In this document: positions 1 through 9,300 of the stretch, piece by piece
Layout: each line of letters starts with the position of its first letter
How positions within the stretch are numbered: position 1 is the first letter of the stretch
NCBI GenBank assembly: GCA_017556665.1
Contig: JAFYMJ010000079.1
Span: forward strand, 1-16,480
Direction: 5' to 3'
Origin: Bacteroidales bacterium
Lineage (GTDB): Bacteria; Bacteroidota; Bacteroidia; Bacteroidales; UBA932
DNA: 16,480 bases
Translations under genes and position numbers: made by a program
The notes under the pieces: model-generated
Database searches by the model: none
Seen by the model: the letters and a program-made list of their open reading frames with translations, nothing else
What the model was told of the DNA's origin: nothing

Positions 1-2178
1 CCATTGAGGGTATCTGATATTGAATGATGAATATGCTCTTGATACTTCCGGGCGTTTGCTCAACTGGCCAATATATGCCTGAGCAGTATTGTAGAAATCC
101 TCTATACTTCCACCCTTTTTATCCTGCAATTGCAAATCCAAAGAGTTACCCATACCGTAACCTGGTATCATACCAGGAGATGTAGCAAACACAGATACCT
201 CTTTTATGTCTGCTGTAACTCCATAAAGTTGTGCTATCACACTATTTACATTATCAGATTTTTCTGGTCTCTCTTCCCAAGGTTTAAGTTTAATTACAAA
301 CATACCAAAACAGCTGCCCTGACCAGAAACCAATCCATATCCAGATACCATTGCATAATCCTTGATTTGAGGAATAGTGCTGAGTCTCTGCTCAATAATA
401 CGCATATAATCTGTTGTATTGCTAAGAGTTGTTCCTGGAGAGGCACTTACGTTCATCATAATTGTTCCCTGATCCTCCTCTGGCACCAGACTGCTCTTGG
501 TATTATTCATCAACCAAGCAAAAAGCATAATACAACCTGCTATAAGACTCCAAACAAGCCATTTCCTTCTAAGGAAGAATACAACAATAAATTTATACTT
601 GTTAAGCAGTGCATTAAAAGATGCATTATATGCCTTTCTTACTTTAGCGGCAAAATTTTTCTTTTCTTCTGTACCTTCTACCTGATATGGTTTTAAAAAC
701 AATGCACAAAGTGCAGGGCTCAATGACAATGCATTAATTGCAGATATACCTACTGCAGCTGCCATTGTCAAACCAAATTGTTTATAGAATATACCAGATG
801 TTCCGCCCATAAATGATACTGGAATAAACACAGCCATAAACACCAATGACGATGTCAAAACTGCACCACCCACACCCTTCATGGCATCAACGCTGGCCCA
901 ATAAGAAGATTTGTATCCCCTATCAAACTTCTCCTGAACAGCCTCCACCACAATGATGGCATCATCTACCACCGTACCAATTACCAGAACCAGTGCAAAC
1001 AATGTAAGCATATTTATACTAAAGCCCATTAGAGCCATAAAAGCAAATGTACCAATAAGAGATACAATAATACCTATAAGAGGAATGACTGTAGATCTGA
1101 AGTCCTGCAAGAATACATAGACAACCAAGATTACCAACAAGATTGCCTCCAAAAGGGTATGAATCACATTTTCAACAGAAGCAAACAAGAAATTGTTCAC
1201 ACTCATAAGTTGAACTATCTCAAGTCCGTCAGGCAAATTCTCTGACATCTCTGCCAATAATGCATCAATACTCTCATTTACGGCTGTTGCATTTGATCCT
1301 GCTGTCTGGTAAACCATACACAATACACCAGGTGCACCATTGGTATAACCATGATATGCATAACTCTCTGCACCCAACTCAATCTTTGCAACATCTTTCA
1401 ATTTTAATAAGGTACCATCCTCATTGGCTCTGATTACAATCTCACCCATCTCTTCAGGCATAAAAATACGTCCTTTGTACTTCATGGTATACTGGAAAGC
1501 AGCATCTGAATCCTTACCAAAAGTACCCGTTGCAGCCTCTATATTCTGCTCAGCCAAGATTGCAGATATATCACTTGGATTTAGTGAATGTTGAGCCATT
1601 TTTTCTGGTTTCAGCCATATTCTCATACTATAGCTGCCACCTAACACCATAATATCACCTACACCCTCCAATCTTAGGATTTCTGGCTTGATATTAATGT
1701 TTATATAGTTTGAAATGAAATTCTCGTCATATCTTGAGTTGGGACTGATTACAGAGAACATCTGCAGAGTACTACTTTGCCTTTTGTTCACACTCACACC
1801 AACTTGAGCTACCTCGGCAGGGAGCTGGCTCATTGCTTTAGAAACTCTGTTCTGCACATTCACTGCCGCCATATCGGGGTCAGTACCCTGTCTGAAATAT
1901 ACCTGAATACTTGCTGTGCCAGAGTTTGTTGCAGAGGATTTTATATAATTCATATCCTCTACACCATTAATAGCCTCCTCTAAAGGGGCAATAACACTTT
2001 TCTGTACAGTTTCTGCACTTGCACCAAAATAGCTGGTAGTGACAGAAATTGTAGGAGGTGCAATATCCGGGAATTGCTCTACCGGCAAGGTAAGCAAACT
2101 GATTACACCAACTACCACTATTATAATTGATATCACCGATGAAAATACCGGTTTATCAATGAACCTTCTATAATCCAT
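1..2178 (-). CDS. RND efflux pump inner-membrane transporter, AcrB/HAE1 family (partial, C-terminus beyond window)
   Basis: This is the proton-driven inner-membrane pump of a tripartite multidrug-type exporter. It was read directly on the minus strand from the ATG at 2178: 726 uninterrupted codons run to the window edge, against a family length of about 1,030-1,060, so roughly the last 300 residues lie outside. The N-terminus starts MDYRRFIDKPVFS, as usual for the family, followed by the first membrane helix (about residues 11-31) and a porter-domain segment. The paired aspartates of the proton relay in TM4 are present (GTVVDDAIIVVE, D405 and D406), as is the FMGGTSGIFYKQF region before the second half. 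The visible part ends in SFNIRYPQW, a normal mid-protein sequence, so the truncation is only the window edge. It starts 10 nt after the adaptor gene and is surely co-transcribed with it. Substrate unknown. Confidence 0.95.
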   Translation of the reverse strand, partial: MDYRRFIDKPVFSSVISIIIVVVGVISLLTLPVEQFPDIAPPTISVTTSYFGASAETVQKSVIAPLEEAINGVEDMNYIKSSATNSGTASIQVYFRQGTDPDMAAVNVQNRVSKAMSQLPAEVAQVGVSVNKRQSSTLQMFSVISPNSRYDENFISNYININIKPEILRLEGVGDIMVLGGSYSMRIWLKPEKMAQHSLNPSDISAILAEQNIEAATGTFGKDSDAAFQYTMKYKGRIFMPEEMGEIVIRANEDGTLLKLKDVAKIELGAESYAYHGYTNGAPGVLCMVYQTAGSNATAVNESIDALLAEMSENLPDGLEIVQLMSVNNFLFASVENVIHTLLEAILLVILVVYVFLQDFRSTVIPLIGIIVSLIGTFAFMALMGFSINMLTLFALVLVIGTVVDDAIIVVEAVQEKFDRGYKSSYWASVDAMKGVGGAVLTSSLVFMAVFIPVSFMGGTSGIFYKQFGLTMAAAVGISAINALSLSPALCALFLKPYQVEGTEEKKNFAAKVRKAYNASFNALLNKYKFIVVFFLRRKWLVWSLIAGCIMLFAWLMNNTKSSLVPEEDQGTIMMNVSASPGTTLSNTTDYMRIIEQRLSTIPQIKDYAMVSGYGLVSGQGSCFGMFVIKLKPWEERPEKSDNVNSVIAQLYGVTADIKEVSVFATSPGMIPGYGMGNSLDLQLQDKKGGSIEDFYNTAQAYIGQLSKRPEVSRAYSSFNIRYPQW

Positions 2179-2188
2179 ATCCCAAACT

Positions 2189-3328
2189 TTATTTGTTCTC
2201 TACTTCTGTATTTGCCGGAGCCTCTTTAGGAGCCTCTACTCTAACTCCATTTCTAACCAATCCAGCTCCCGATGCAATAATGGTGTCACCAAAATTCAAA
2301 CCCTCCTTAACAATATACTCCTTACCACCATTTACAAATCTTACACTCACTTCTGTCATCTGAGCTATACCATCCACTACTTTATAGGCAAAGATTCTGT
2401 CTTGCAACTCAACTGTAGCAAGCTGAGGAATAACAATCACCCCTTTCAACTCCTCTGGAATAATAACTGAACCAGTAGCGCCACTATGCAATATGCCGTT
2501 CTTGTTGTCAAACACAGCCTTAACTGAAACCGAACCTGTAGATTTGTCAATAACACCACTTATACCCTCAATTTTACCCAATGCCTCATAAACTGATCCA
2601 TCGCTCAATCTTAACTCAACCGGTGGCATATTCTTCATTGCCGCATCCTTACTGCCATATTTTCTAATCATATTAAGCAACTGGTTCTCATTTATTGAGA
2701 AGTATACATACATTTGAGAGTTATCTGAAACAGTAGTAAGTGGCTGTGGCAAGTTTGCACTCACCAATGCACCCACTTTATATGGCAACACACTAATGAC
2801 TCCTGCAGAAGGGCTCTTTACTACAGTATAAGACAAATTATTTGCTGCATTAACTTCAGCTGCCTCTGCTTGTGCCAAATTTGCTTCTGCTGCCAATAGA
2901 GAGTTCTTGGACATTGTCAAATCTGATTTTGAAACAACATTCTTGCTGAATAACTCCAACTTATTCTCGTATGTAAGTTTTGCAGATGCCAACGATGCTT
3001 TTGCCGCTTGTACATTAGCCTGTGCAGTTCTTAACGCAGCCTGATAAGGTACCTGGTCTATAATGAACAAAGTCTGACCTTTCTTAACCTCTTCGCCCTC
3101 ATTTACGGCCACTTTTGTAATTGCACCTGCAACTTGAGGATAAATTGCAATATCTTGCTTACCTTTAATGGTTGCAGAATAATCCTGATACAAAGTCTTG
3201 TCTTGTGGCTCAAGTTTTAGAAGCTCATATCCATAAACCTGAGGTGCTTGCTGTTGCTGCCCGCAAGCCACTAAAATCACTAAAAGGGACAATGCCCAAA
3301 CTTTTGAGAATTTCATATTTTTTATCAT
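2189..3328 (-). CDS. RND efflux periplasmic adaptor lipoprotein (AcrA/MexA-type membrane fusion protein)
   Basis: This is the periplasmic adaptor that links the RND pump to an outer-membrane channel. Its N-terminus is a lipoprotein signal: basic residues, a hydrophobic stretch and the lipobox LVAC with C22 as the predicted lipidated residue, then a Gln-rich tether. Next come a first lipoyl half (GAITKVAVNEGEEVKKGQTL), an Ala-rich helical hairpin around residues 85-165, and a second lipoyl half (SPSAGVISVLPYKVGALV), followed by the beta-barrel and membrane-proximal domains. The length of 379 is normal. Met5 is an alternative start; the upstream DNA is AT-rich and gives no clear ribosome-binding signal for either. 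It is first in the operon with the RND pump. No outer-membrane factor gene is visible on this side, although it could follow the pump outside the window. Confidence 0.93.
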   Translation of the reverse strand: MIKNMKFSKVWALSLLVILVACGQQQQAPQVYGYELLKLEPQDKTLYQDYSATIKGKQDIAIYPQVAGAITKVAVNEGEEVKKGQTLFIIDQVPYQAALRTAQANVQAAKASLASAKLTYENKLELFSKNVVSKSDLTMSKNSLLAAEANLAQAEAAEVNAANNLSYTVVKSPSAGVISVLPYKVGALVSANLPQPLTTVSDNSQMYVYFSINENQLLNMIRKYGSKDAAMKNMPPVELRLSDGSVYEALGKIEGISGVIDKSTGSVSVKAVFDNKNGILHSGATGSVIIPEELKGVIVIPQLATVELQDRIFAYKVVDGIAQMTEVSVRFVNGGKEYIVKEGLNFGDTIIASGAGLVRNGVRVEAPKEAPANTEVENK

Positions 3329-3354
3329 TTTGTATTTGTCAAATTGTTAACCAA

Positions 3355-3362
3355 CAAATTTA
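3355..3362 (-). promoter_or_regulatory. possible -7 box (TAnnTTTG) for the RND operon
   Basis: On the minus strand the sequence reads TAAATTTG, an exact match to the Bacteroidetes -7 consensus TAnnTTTG. It lies 26 nt before the adaptor start and downstream of the terminator that closes the preceding gene, where a promoter is needed. I see no TTTG -33 element at a suitable distance, so the call is tentative. Confidence 0.35.
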
Positions 3363-3385
3363 TTAAAATTTCTATATATAAGCAT

Positions 3386-3417
3386 AAAAAAAATGGCTGA
3401 GATATATCCTCAGCCAT
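3386..3417 (-). terminator. intrinsic terminator after the DUF4251 gene
   Basis: This is a perfect 9-bp inverted repeat (ATGGCTGAG / CTCAGCCAT, 3393-3401 and 3409-3417) with a 7-nt loop. On the minus strand it is followed at once by a run of eight T (3393-3386). It sits about 20 nt past the stop codon at 3437 and would separate the DUF4251 transcript from the RND operon. Confidence 0.82.
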
Positions 3418-3436
3418 AACTTTTAACAAATTCCTG

Positions 3437-4024
3437 TTACCAAGCAAAACCTTTAAATACAGAAGACTTGGCTGCTGGAACCAAAACTCCGTAGAATTTC
3501 ATTCTGTTACTGCTGTAATTTGGAGTAATATAAACTGTTGCATAATTGTCTCCTTTTGGTACCATAATCTCTACCAATGCAGAAATTGCAGAACCCATAA
3601 CATTAAAGCTGCAGTTTATGTTGCCTTTCTTGTCGGTTGAAGTTTGCAACCCAGAAATAAATCCATCTACAGTAACACCACCTACACCATTAGGTCCTAT
3701 TACGTGACCCGAAACAGACAATTGTACAGTAGCCTTATCTCCACTGACTGCAACAAAGTTTGTTGTACTTGACACATTTATTATGTCTCCATATTTGAAC
3801 TCTGCCCTATCTGCCTCAACTACAAAATTCATTTGTTTGATTGCCATTTGGGCAGCTTGGAATTTTATGCCCTCCAATTTGTTCTCAATAGCTTTCTTTT
3901 GCTCTTTCTTCTGTTTTTTAAGTTCTTTCTTTTCCTCTTTTGTAAGCTCTTTATTTTGAGCATACACATTGCTTACACACAAAACAGTTGCCAGCAATAC
4001 CATTGTCAAAAACACTCTTTTCAT
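3437..4024 (-). CDS. secreted DUF4251 family protein
   Basis: This is an exported protein of unknown function. It has a classical signal peptide (MKRVFLTMVLLATVLCV...), with probable cleavage after SNVYA at residue 22. A strongly charged Lys/Glu-rich stretch follows (about residues 25-50), likely helical. The C-terminal domain (about 60-195) contains VSSTTNFVAVSGDKATVQL and a Gly-rich PNGVGGVTVDG segment, which resemble what I remember of the Bacteroidetes DUF4251 family; this is by eye and not from a search. The expected location is periplasmic or envelope-associated. It has its own terminator downstream and a 70-nt gap upstream with a possible promoter, so it may be transcribed alone or by read-through from the ileS operon. 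No catalytic motif is apparent. Confidence 0.82.
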   Translation of the reverse strand: MKRVFLTMVLLATVLCVSNVYAQNKELTKEEKKELKKQKKEQKKAIENKLEGIKFQAAQMAIKQMNFVVEADRAEFKYGDIINVSSTTNFVAVSGDKATVQLSVSGHVIGPNGVGGVTVDGFISGLQTSTDKKGNINCSFNVMGSAISALVEIMVPKGDNYATVYITPNYSSNRMKFYGVLVPAAKSSVFKGFAW

Positions 4025-4054
4025 AGATATCTGATTATTTTATTTCAACATTAT

Positions 4055-4077
4055 AACAATCGTTGTCTGCGATTGTT
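4055..4077 (-). repeat. 8-bp inverted repeat in the leader of the DUF4251 gene
   Basis: AACAATCG (4055-4062) and CGATTGTT (4070-4077) form a perfect 8-bp stem with a 7-nt loop in the 70-nt gap before the DUF4251 gene. No T-run follows on either strand, so it is a poor intrinsic terminator. It could be a leader hairpin or a protein-binding site. Confidence 0.4.
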
Positions 4078-4080
4078 CTT

Positions 4081-4088
4081 CAAATATA
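4081..4088 (-). promoter_or_regulatory. possible -7 box (TAnnTTTG) for the DUF4251 gene
   Basis: The minus strand reads TATATTTG, matching the Bacteroidetes -7 consensus, a few bases after the stop codon of the Gate-domain gene and just upstream of the inverted repeat. The only upstream TTTG is about 12 nt away, too close for a -33 element, so support is partial. If it is used, transcription would begin at or inside the hairpin. Confidence 0.3.
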
Positions 4089-4094
4089 ACAATT

Positions 4095-5240
4095 TTAGAA
4101 CAAAGAATATACCAGGAACAACAAATGAGCAACAATTGCAGCCACCAAACCACCAATTGTATGTGCAATAATTGCCTTTGATGTCAATTCTCTGTAACCT
4201 AAAGTATCCAACATTGCTGTATGAGTACTTAAAAATCCACTCCAGCACATTCCTATCCCTGTAAAGACAGCAATTGCATTTCCATCTATCCAGCCCTGCT
4301 CAATAAAATTGGGAATTAAGCCCAAGGCCGCACCAACAGCACCTAAAGCGGTAATTGGGAATGCAATCAAATGGGGATCATGAAATCCAAACAAGAAATC
4401 AAATACACCACTAAGTTTTGCCCCAATCCATGGCAAGAATTCCACACCCTGATACGCAGCCCCTGTATACTCCCCTGTTGTTGAAGCACCAAATGTCAAA
4501 AGCATTACCATAGTAGAGATAATGAGTACACCTGGGATAATTGCCAATCCCACATCAACACCAGTCTTTCCTCCATCAAGCAACGCATCTAAGATTCTTT
4601 GGAACATAGACTTATGTCCTTTTACCTCTTTCTCCTCTTCTTCGTGTTCATAATCACAAGCATCCTCTGTTTTGTATTTTGGATATTCTTTCAACACAAA
4701 ATATTGCATCAGTCTGGTTGAAACTACACATCCAATACATGCGCCCAAAAGACCCAAAATTGGTGCTACATAAAAGCCTTGACCTATCATAAAGACTATT
4801 ACAAGCAACCCCATTCCAAATGCAGTTCCAAAATTGGTAAGTGATATCAGTTGGAATTTCTTAAAGTGAGAAGCAAACCTTTTATCTTTTGCCAATCCAA
4901 TAACAGCAGGATTATCTGACAAGAAGGCCAACACACCACCCAAAGATGCCATTCCTGGAAGATTAAAAAGTGGTTTCATAAGAGGCCTTAAAATTGACTC
5001 AAACAGCTCAACAACACCAAACTCTGTAAAAAGTTTTCCTATAGCACCCGTTATAACGCAGATTGCCATCAGATAGAATACAGTATTTATCAACAGATCA
5101 TGAGCTGTATTCATAATGGTGTTTATTAGATTGGATGCACCCATTTTTACCCCCAAAAGGGCAAAAATAGATGAGATTATAACAAGACATATTATCCCGT
5201 TTGGAATAATATTGTAAATCTTTTTAAAGAAAGTTTTCAT
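4095..5240 (-). CDS. nucleoside-recognition (Gate) domain membrane protein, putative transporter
   Basis: This is a polytopic inner-membrane protein of 381 residues with about eight hydrophobic segments (first near 14-33, then 47-69, and more up to 358-380). The Gate/nucleoside-recognition family is suggested by the repeated architecture, the GVLAFLSDNPAVIGLAKDK segment (about 102-120), and the FGFHDPHLIAFP and MCWSGFLSTHTAM motifs in the second half. A very acidic loop (EHEEEEKEVKGHK, about 198-210) separates the two halves and is probably cytoplasmic. Substrate unknown; annotation names for such proteins mention nucleosides, but that is not shown here. It begins 9 nt after lspA ends, so it is the last gene of the ileS operon. 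Any role in lipoprotein or translation biology would be inference from position only. Confidence 0.78.
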   Translation of the reverse strand: MKTFFKKIYNIIPNGIICLVIISSIFALLGVKMGASNLINTIMNTAHDLLINTVFYLMAICVITGAIGKLFTEFGVVELFESILRPLMKPLFNLPGMASLGGVLAFLSDNPAVIGLAKDKRFASHFKKFQLISLTNFGTAFGMGLLVIVFMIGQGFYVAPILGLLGACIGCVVSTRLMQYFVLKEYPKYKTEDACDYEHEEEEKEVKGHKSMFQRILDALLDGGKTGVDVGLAIIPGVLIISTMVMLLTFGASTTGEYTGAAYQGVEFLPWIGAKLSGVFDFLFGFHDPHLIAFPITALGAVGAALGLIPNFIEQGWIDGNAIAVFTGIGMCWSGFLSTHTAMLDTLGYRELTSKAIIAHTIGGLVAAIVAHLLFLVYSLF

Positions 5241-5249
5241 ATGTACCCG

Positions 5250-5873
5250 TTACTTTTCTTCTTTGGCGAAAAATTTATATTGGAACAGTACCAGATATGC
5301 CACGCTTACCGAAATGCAGGAATCTGCAAAATTAAATACCGGAGCAAAAAAAGTGAACTCCTGGCCACCCCATATTGGCAACCAATTTGGAAAAGTTGAC
5401 TCAATTAAAGGGAAATAGAACATATCCACAACCTTGCCAAATAACAATGGTGCATATCCACCTGACTCTGGAAGGAATTGTGCCACTTCGAATGGTGTAG
5501 AAGCATTGAATATGACTCCATAGAAAACACAATCTATAACGTTTCCAATGGCTCCTACTAAAATAAGCGACAGTCCTACCAGAACTCCAGTAGGAACTGA
5601 CGCTTTTTTTATAAGTTTTCTAAGATAATATAATATAAATCCTATAAGGACAATTCTGAACAATGTCAGCGCCAATTTACCCAACATTCCTCCAAACTGC
5701 ATCCCAAACGCCATACCGTTATTCTCTACAAAGCATATCTGGAACCAGTTTCCAAAAACAGGAATACTTTCTCCTAGAGTCATATTAAGCTTTACAGCAA
5801 ATTTTATCACCTGATCTAAAACAAGCAATAAAATTACAAGTAGAGAAATCCACTGCCCTTTTGACAATTTCAT
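5250..5873 (-). CDS. lspA: lipoprotein signal peptidase II
   Basis: This inner-membrane aspartyl protease cuts the signal peptide from prolipoproteins after diacylglyceryl transfer; the RND adaptor in this window is a likely substrate. Both catalytic blocks are present: GNVIDC with D114 and FNFADS with D184, together with the conserved NNGMAFG segment (51-57) and D20 in the first helix. At 207 residues it is longer than the typical 160-170, because of an insertion of about 45 residues (roughly 123-170) between the catalytic blocks; my recollection is that Bacteroidetes LspA proteins commonly carry such an insert. The start codon overlaps the stop of the DksA-like gene by one base (TAATG), indicating translational coupling. 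Confidence 0.97.
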   Translation of the reverse strand: MKLSKGQWISLLVILLLVLDQVIKFAVKLNMTLGESIPVFGNWFQICFVENNGMAFGMQFGGMLGKLALTLFRIVLIGFILYYLRKLIKKASVPTGVLVGLSLILVGAIGNVIDCVFYGVIFNASTPFEVAQFLPESGGYAPLLFGKVVDMFYFPLIESTFPNWLPIWGGQEFTFFAPVFNFADSCISVSVAYLVLFQYKFFAKEEK

Positions 5874-6295
5874 TATCTGTTCTTTTTAGCCTCTACACAT
5901 AAAGTTGCATGAGGAACCAACATCAATCTCTCTTTAGGGATTAATTTTCCTGTCTCTCTGCAAATACCATAAGACTTGTTTTCAATTCTAACAAGTGCTG
6001 CCTCCAAAGACTGTATAAACTTGTATTGTCTTTGAGCCAATTGGCCAGACTCCTCTTTTGACAAAGAAGAAGCACCCTCCTCCAACACTTTAAATGTTGG
6101 TGATGTATCCTCTACACCATTGCTGGCACTGTGAGTAATTGCAGCTCTAAGCTCATTATAATCATTCTTGGCACTCTCCAACTTTTTCAAGATTAATGCC
6201 TTGAACTCCTGAAGCTCCTCATCGCTATATCTTACTTTTTCCACTGGGTTAGCCTCGGCTGCCTTAGCTGCTCCCTTTACTGCATTTGTTGCCAT
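5873..6295 (-). CDS. DksA/TraR-family protein with degenerate zinc finger
   Basis: This is a small protein related to DksA, which enters the RNA polymerase secondary channel and modulates transcription. An Ala/Lys-rich N-terminal tail is followed by a long helical region (about 23-107) that would form the coiled coil, then the C-terminal zinc-finger region. That region keeps the family layout (YGICRETGKLIPKERL ... PHATLCVEA), but only C112 and C133 remain: positions 115 and 136, where the second cysteine of each CxxC pair should be, are Thr and Ala. A normal four-Cys zinc site is therefore impossible. My recollection is that Bacteroidetes homologues beside ileS and lspA often lack a full set of cysteines, so this is probably lineage-typical and not decay. 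It lies 11 nt after ileS and overlaps lspA by 1 nt. Confidence 0.88.
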   Translation of the reverse strand: MATNAVKGAAKAAEANPVEKVRYSDEELQEFKALILKKLESAKNDYNELRAAITHSASNGVEDTSPTFKVLEEGASSLSKEESGQLAQRQYKFIQSLEAALVRIENKSYGICRETGKLIPKERLMLVPHATLCVEAKKNR

Positions 6296-6306
6296 AATGT
6301 TATTGT

Positions 6307-9300
6307 TTATTTTTGTAAAGATACTAATTTAACTGATATAACCAAATCTTCGTCATTTCCCCACTCTACTCTGGCACCCTCCTGCAAATTATCTACAAGA
6401 GAGATACTTTCACATAAAGTTTGGCCACAAACATACTCTTTGTACATCTCCAAAGACTCAGATATATCTTGTCTGTTCTCTATCTGAACTGTAATCTTAT
6501 CAGTAATCTCAAAATCATTATCCTTTCTTATATTTTGGATTCTGTTTACAAGTTCACGTGCTGTACCCTCTTTTCTCAATTCGTCGGTGATGGTAATATC
6601 CAATGCAACAGTAAGCTTACCTTTTGTATCTACCAACCATCCTGGCATATCCTCAGAAGTGATGTCATAATCCTCCACCTCTAATGTTACGCTTCCCGAC
6701 GACAACTCAAATGTATATACTCCAGCCATCTCAATAGCAGAAATATCACTTTGAGTAAAGGTTGCAAACGCAGCAGAAATCTCTTTCATCTGCTTACCGT
6801 ATTTTTTACCTAATGTCTTAAAGTTAGGTTTTATCTTCTTGGTTATAAGCCCCTCTGTATTGGTAATGAACTCAACTTTCTTAACATTAACCTCATCCAG
6901 CACAAGTTTCTCTACAATTTGGAACTGCTCCTGAATTTTTGGATCAAGGACTGGAATTATAGCTTTTGCCAAAGGCTGTCTTACTTTAATGTTCACTTTT
7001 CTTCTAAGAGCAAGAATCATTGAAGTTGCCATTTGGGCCAATGCCATTGTCTCTTCCAATTCCTTGTTTATATATTGCTCCTGAGCATCAGGCATAATCA
7101 CATGGTGCACAGAAACCTCTGTATGCATTTTTGAAACCTCATTCAAATCAAGGAACATTCTCTCCATAAAGAATGGAGCAATTGGAGCACCCAATATTGC
7201 AACTGTCTCCAAACATGAATAAAGTGTCTGATAAGCAGCCAATTTATCTTGAGTCATTTCGCCTGCCCAGAAACGTTTTCTGTTTAGTCTTACATACCAG
7301 TTGCTCAAGTGGTCACATACAAAATCCTGAATCTTTCTACCAGCTGTTGTTACATCATAATTCTCATAACACTCCTTAACATCTTTAATCAAACTGTTTA
7401 GGTATGATATAATCCATCTGTCAATTACCGGTCTTTGCTCTACTGGTACCTGAGGTGCCTGATTGTCAAATCCATCAACATTTGAATACAATGCAAAGAA
7501 TGAATATGTGTTATGCAGCGTTCCAAAGAATTTGCCTTTAACCTCATCTACACCTTTAAAATCAAATTTAAGGTTATCCCATGGTTGAGCATTTGTAAGC
7601 ATATACCATCTTAACGAGTCTGCACCATACTCCTCCAAAGCTTTGAAAGGATCTACTGCATTACCCAATCTCTTGCTCATCTTGTTGCCATCCTTATCAA
7701 GAACAAGTCCGTTTGACAATACAGTCTTGAATGCAACTTTCTTGTTTACCATAGTAGAGATTGCGTGAAGAGTAAAGAACCAGCCTCTTGTCTGGTCAAC
7801 ACCCTCTGCAATAAAGTCTGCAGTTTGTCCAAATTGCTCTTTATTCAAGTTAGCCAAACCCTCTTGTGCAAATGGCATTGCACCTGAATCAAACCATACA
7901 TCAATAAGGTCCAATTCACGTTTCATAGGTTTGCCACTCTCAGAAACAAGAATATATGAATCTACATATGGTCTGTGCAAATCAATCTTATCATAGTTCT
8001 CCTGAGAGAAATCACCTGGAACAAAGCCTTTATCCTTTAATGGGTTAGACTGCATGAATCCTGCTGCCACAGATTTCTCCAACTCATTGTACAACTCCTC
8101 TGCAGAACCAATGCATTTCTCCTCCATAGACTCCTCATTTCTCCAGATTGGAAGCGGTGTTCCCCAATAGCGGCTTCTTGACAAGTTCCAATCCTGAAGA
8201 TTCTCCAACCATTTTCCAAATCTTCCGGTTCCGGTGCTTTCAGGTTTCCAGTTTATAGTTTTATTCAAAGCAATCAACTCATCCTGAACAGCTGTTGTTC
8301 TAATGAACCAAGAGTCCAATGGATAGTATAGGACAGGTTTGTCTGTTCTCCAGCAGTGAGGGTAATTGTGGGTATGTTTCTCAATCTTGAATGCTTTGTT
8401 CTCACCTTTAAGTGCCACACAAATCTCTACATCCAAAGTCTCTGCATCTGGAGCAAGAGATGGATCATATGCATTCTTTACATACTTGCCTGCAAAATTC
8501 TTATATGAGTCATTAACTCTCTCCTCTACAAATTTAGGGTCAAGATCCTCAATTCTGAACAACTTACCAGTCTTATCAACCATTGGCTGGTTGTCACCAT
8601 TCTTATCTGTTACAAAGAATGGAGGGATGTTGTTCATCTTGCCAACCTTATCATCATCTGCACCAAATGTTCTTGCAATGTGAACAATACCTGTACCATC
8701 AGAAGTTGTAACAAAGTCACCAACTATAACCTTCATCATCTCTGGCTCAGGTTTAATCCACTCTATAAGTTGCTCGTATCTGATTCCCTTAAGCTCTGAG
8801 CCTTTGTAAACAGTCTCAAATACTTTAAATGGAACCAATTTGTCTCCTGGTTTGTAATCCTCTAAAGAAAGTTCCTCTGCTTTTTTATTAAAGTGATTGT
8901 ACAACAAATCTTTAGCTACAACATATGTTGCAGGGACACCTGTATATGGGTTATAAGACTTAACCTTAATGTACTCAATATTCGGGCCAACACATAGAGC
9001 CATATTAGAAGGTAAAGTCCATGGAGTTGTTGTCCATGCCAAGAAATACAATTGGCCATCTGCTGTTTGCTCATCAAAAAGGAACTCACTTGCAGCATCC
9101 TTAACAACCTTGAACTGAACTACAGCTGTTGTATCCTTAACATCTCTATAACAACCTGGCTGATTAAGCTCATGTGAACTCAAACCTGTACCGGCAGCTG
9201 GAGAGTAAGGTTGGATTGTGTATCCTTTATACAAAAGACCTTTACCGTAAATATCTTTAAGCAAATGCCATAGTGTCTCAATATATTTGTTGTCGTAAGT

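Noticed and set aside
130..696. 188-codon open frame on the plus strand
   Set aside because: It lies entirely opposite the RND pump gene, whose reading frame, start and family motifs are clear; the plus-strand translation is low-complexity Tyr/Ile/Cys/His-rich with no recognisable pattern.
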